Shown one piece after another: positions 61,581 to 64,000 of a DNA stretch of 64,000 bases (the stretch's first letter is position 1; every line of letters starts with the position of its first letter). The notes beneath the pieces were generated by a model. That model did not search any database, was not told where the DNA came from, and saw only the letters and a program-made list of their open reading frames with translations. Origin of the DNA: Actinoalloteichus fjordicus (GTDB lineage Bacteria > Actinomycetota > Actinomycetes > Mycobacteriales > Pseudonocardiaceae); assembly GCF_001941625.1 (NCBI RefSeq), contig NZ_CP016076.1, positions 3,100,001-3,164,000 of the forward strand, written 5' to 3'. Made by a program: the position numbers and the translations under genes.

Positions 61581-63401
61581 ATGAGAGTCAGATCAGGCGC
61601 CGTGGCGGCTGCCGTCGGAGTGATCGCGGCGGTGACGGCACCCGCCGTCGCGCCGGGCGTGGCGGGCGCGGAGACGGAGGAGACGGCGGAGTCGCCGACC
61701 GTGCTGCGAGTGGCGGTGACGCAGAACATCGACTCGCTGAACCCGTTCATCGCGATCTTCGCCTCGTCCACCGAGCTGATGCGGCTGATGTACGAGTTCG
61801 TCACGCTGCCCTCGGCCGAGGACCAGTCGCCCGTCGGCGGGCTCGCCGAGAGCTGGGAGACCTCAGAGGACAACCTGACCTGGACCTTCACCATGCGTGA
61901 CGACGTCCAGTGGTCGGACGGGGAGCCCGTCACCGCCGAGGACGTGGCCTTCACCTACAACCTGATGCTCGAGGACGAGGCCGCCCGCACGGCCAACGGC
62001 AACTTCGTCAGCGCCTTCGAGTCGGTCGTCGCCGAGGACGAGACCACACTGGTCGTCACGACGGCGACACCGCAGGCCACCATGCTCGCCCTGGACATCC
62101 CCATCGTCCCGGAGCACATCTGGTCCGAGGTCGACGACATCGCGTCCTTCACCAACGACACGATGCCGGTCGTGGGCAGCGGTCCGTTCATCCTGACGGA
62201 GTACCGGGCCGAGCAGTTCATCCGGATGGAGGCCAACCCCGACTACTTCCGGGGGCCCGCCGAGATCGACGAACTCCAGTTCCTCTTCTACCGCAACGCC
62301 GACGCGGCCGTCCAGGCCCTGCGGACGGGCGAGGTGGACCTGGTCAACCGGCTTACGCCCGCGCAGGTCGACGCGCTGCGCGACGTGGAGGGCATCGCCG
62401 TCAACGAGGCGCAGGGCCGCCGGTTCTACGAGCTGGCCACCAACCCCGGCGCGGCGACGCGGGACGGCACCCCGATCGGGGACGGCCACCCGGCGCTGGA
62501 GGACGTCCGCGTCCGGCAGGCGATCAACCAGGCCATCGACCGGGACGTGCTCGTCGACCGGGTGCTCGGCGGGTACGGCGAACCGGGCGCGGGCTACATC
62601 CCGCCGGTCTTCCAGGACTACCACTGGACGCCGTCCGAGGAGCAGCGCTGGGACTTCGACCTCGACGCCGCCAACGAACTGCTGGACGAGGCCGGTTACC
62701 CGATGGGCGACGACGGCGTCCGAGTCGACGGCGACGACCGACCGCTGTCCTTCCGCCTCTACGGCCGCAGTGACCGCGCGTTCGACACCCAGGCGGGTGA
62801 GTTCGTGCGGAACTGGCTGGGTGAGATCGGCATCGAGGTCGACCTCCAGATCATGGCGGGGACCCGGCTCAACGAGCTGACCGGCGAGGGCGTCTACGAC
62901 CTCGCGTTCAGCGGCTGGGGCGTCAACCCCGACCCCGACTACGTGCTCGGCATTCAGACCTGTGGCCAGCGTCCTGGCGAGGACGGCACGGGCGGCACGA
63001 CCGACGCGTTCTTCTGCGACGAGGAGTTCGACGACCTCTACGCCGCCCAGCTGGCGGAGTTCGACCCCGAGGCACGGCGGGCGCTGGTCGCCGACATGCA
63101 GGAGCTGTTCTACGAGCAGTCGTCCTCGATGACGCTGTTCTACGAGAACGCACTCGAGGCGTACCGGTCCGACCGGTTCGAGGGCTTCCAGCTTCAGCCC
63201 GATCCCGGCGGCGTGATCCGGGAACAGAACGGATACTGGGGTTACTACGGCGCGCAGCCCGCCGACGGTGCCGCAGGCGGCGGGGGCGGTGTCGACACCG
63301 GCGTGATCCTGGCCGGGATCGCCGTCGTGGTGCTGCTCGGCGGCGGGGCGGCCGTGTTGATCGCCCGACGTCGTCGCGCTACGGCCGACGATCGGGAGTG
63401 A
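61581..63401 (+). CDS. Peptide/dipeptide ABC importer solute-binding protein (family 5)
   Basis: SBP_bac_5 protein of 606 aa. Signal-like N-terminus (VRSGAVAAAVGVIAAVTAPAVAPGVAGAE) without a lipobox Cys. Family signature segments: VAVTQNIDSLNPF, GGLAESWETSEDNLTWTFTMRDDVQWSDGEPVTAEDV, and RVRQAINQAIDRDVL. At the C-terminus, after a Gly linker, one transmembrane helix (TGVILAGIAVVVLLGGGAAVLIA) and an RRRR stop-transfer anchor it. Anchoring by a C-terminal helix rather than a lipid is a variant seen in some actinomycetes. It is followed after 4 nt by the permease gene. Confidence 0.93.
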   Translation: MRVRSGAVAAAVGVIAAVTAPAVAPGVAGAETEETAESPTVLRVAVTQNIDSLNPFIAIFASSTELMRLMYEFVTLPSAEDQSPVGGLAESWETSEDNLTWTFTMRDDVQWSDGEPVTAEDVAFTYNLMLEDEAARTANGNFVSAFESVVAEDETTLVVTTATPQATMLALDIPIVPEHIWSEVDDIASFTNDTMPVVGSGPFILTEYRAEQFIRMEANPDYFRGPAEIDELQFLFYRNADAAVQALRTGEVDLVNRLTPAQVDALRDVEGIAVNEAQGRRFYELATNPGAATRDGTPIGDGHPALEDVRVRQAINQAIDRDVLVDRVLGGYGEPGAGYIPPVFQDYHWTPSEEQRWDFDLDAANELLDEAGYPMGDDGVRVDGDDRPLSFRLYGRSDRAFDTQAGEFVRNWLGEIGIEVDLQIMAGTRLNELTGEGVYDLAFSGWGVNPDPDYVLGIQTCGQRPGEDGTGGTTDAFFCDEEFDDLYAAQLAEFDPEARRALVADMQELFYEQSSSMTLFYENALEAYRSDRFEGFQLQPDPGGVIREQNGYWGYYGAQPADGAAGGGGGVDTGVILAGIAVVVLLGGGAAVLIARRRRATADDRE

Positions 63402-63405
63402 CCTG

Positions 63406-64000
63406 GTGAGTGATGTGCTCGCCCCCTCCGAGTCTCTGGGCGACGCCCCGGACTCGGAGGGGCGTTCAGGGGGCGGCAGCGGCCTTGCTCGGTACGTGGC
63501 GAGCAAGGTCGCCGGTGCGGCGACGAGCCTGCTCCTGGTGATCCTGCTCGGGTTCTTCCTGTTCCGGGTGCTGCCCGGCGACCCGGTGCAGACGATGACC
63601 AGGGGCCGGGCGGTCAGTGCCGAGCAGATCGCGGAGCTGCGAGAGCGCTTCGGCCTCGATCTGCCGCTGTGGCAGCAGTTCATCGACTACCTGTTCGGCG
63701 TGCTGCGCGGCGACCTCGGGGTGTCCTACTTCTACAGCAGGCCGGTCTCGGACCTGATCGCCGAGCGCTTCTGGCCGACGGTGCTGCTCGCGGGCTCGGC
63801 CACCATCCTCGCGGTGCTGCTGGGCATCTGGCTGGGCACGCGCAGCGCCTGGCGGCACGGCAGTCGGTTCGATCGGACCGCCACGGGCGTGGCGCTGACC
63901 CTCTGGTCGGTGCCCACCTTCTGGCTCGGCCTGATCGTGCTGATGGTCTTCGCCGTCGGCGTCGGGCCGATCCCCGGCATGTTCCCCACCGGGGGCATCA
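63406..64000 (+). CDS. Dipeptide ABC importer permease, DppB-like (3' end outside window)
   Basis: GTG at 63406, 4 nt after the stop of the binding-protein gene. The first 35 residues are Ser/Gly/Pro-rich, then helix 1 (AGAATSLLLVILLGFFLFRVLPGDP). The DppB/OppB hallmarks follow: GDPVQTM, ELRERFGLDLPLWQQFIDYLFGVLRGDLGVSYFYSRPV, and GVALTLWSVPTFWLGLIVLMVFAVGVGPIPGMFPTGG. No stop occurs before the window ends, so 198 residues of a protein of about 350 are seen. The rest of the dpp-type operon (DppC, D, F) is expected beyond. Confidence 0.93.
   Translation, partial: MSDVLAPSESLGDAPDSEGRSGGGSGLARYVASKVAGAATSLLLVILLGFFLFRVLPGDPVQTMTRGRAVSAEQIAELRERFGLDLPLWQQFIDYLFGVLRGDLGVSYFYSRPVSDLIAERFWPTVLLAGSATILAVLLGIWLGTRSAWRHGSRFDRTATGVALTLWSVPTFWLGLIVLMVFAVGVGPIPGMFPTGGI

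Noticed and set aside
1-64000. tRNA or rRNA genes
   Set aside because: I recognised no tRNA cloverleaf (TTCGA loop with CCA-adjacent stems) or rRNA segment; a covariance-model search would be needed to exclude a tRNA.

Overview
This is a very GC-rich window with GTG starts, tightly overlapping operons and gene families typical of actinomycetes: a conservon (roadblock/DUF742/small GTPase), a SigE-type ECF sigma factor, a SARP/AfsR-type regulator, an SAM-dependent methyltransferase of the DUF574 type, CGNR zinc-finger and DUF-type small proteins. It looks like a chromosomal accessory region of a mycelial actinomycete. A Pseudonocardiales member is my best guess, but no rRNA or housekeeping marker is present to fix the genus.

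Layout. 1-7,000: end of an ABC exporter, a strong bidirectional terminator, a StyA-like flavin monooxygenase, a four-gene conservon cvnABCD on the minus strand, a proline-rich secreted protein, and a sigma/membrane-partner pair. 7,000-12,500: small zinc-binding proteins, a MarR-type protein, and an XRE regulator followed by five translationally coupled micro-genes, three of which share an H...C...CxxC layout. 12,800-25,000: a complete type I-C CRISPR-Cas locus (cas3-cas5c-cas8c-cas7c-cas4-cas1-cas2) with an 11-repeat array on the left and a 14-repeat array on the right. A 2'-5' RNA ligase-like (2H) gene lies beside array 1, and decayed gene debris lies between array 1 and cas3. An internal Shine-Dalgarno/GTG in cas8c should give the Cas11c small subunit. 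A third, decaying mini-array with the same 105-nt leader lies about 29 kb away, inverted, at 53.2-53.5 kb.

25,000-38,000: a MerR regulator divergent from an S9 peptidase that has lost its catalytic triad, a streptavidin homologue with one altered biotin contact, a MerR-controlled imine-reductase/PPOX fusion, a Tat-exported sugar isomerase-like protein and a giant ThuA/sugar-dehydrogenase/PKD/CBM secreted protein. 38,000-45,500: a probable catabolic cluster (NCS1-like permease, Gfo/Idh/MocA oxidoreductase, NMT1/SsuA-type ABC importer, enolase-superfamily enzyme) with a LacI-type operator in the divergent promoter. 45,500-52,900: an XRE regulator and small genes, each preceded by a duplicated leader block, then a SARP-NB-ARC-TPR regulator and a methyltransferase. 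53,600-64,000: soxR, a peptidoglycan amidase, an unknown protein, a GH16 glucanase, a DHA2 efflux pump, a DppA-like D-aminopeptidase, and the start of a dipeptide ABC transporter that continues past the right edge.

Main points of interest: the internal Cas11c start, the three-array/one-leader CRISPR arrangement with a 2H phosphoesterase and an orphan half-repeat, the five-gene coupled micro-operon, the dead S9 enzyme, the streptavidin variant and the duplicated leader cassettes.
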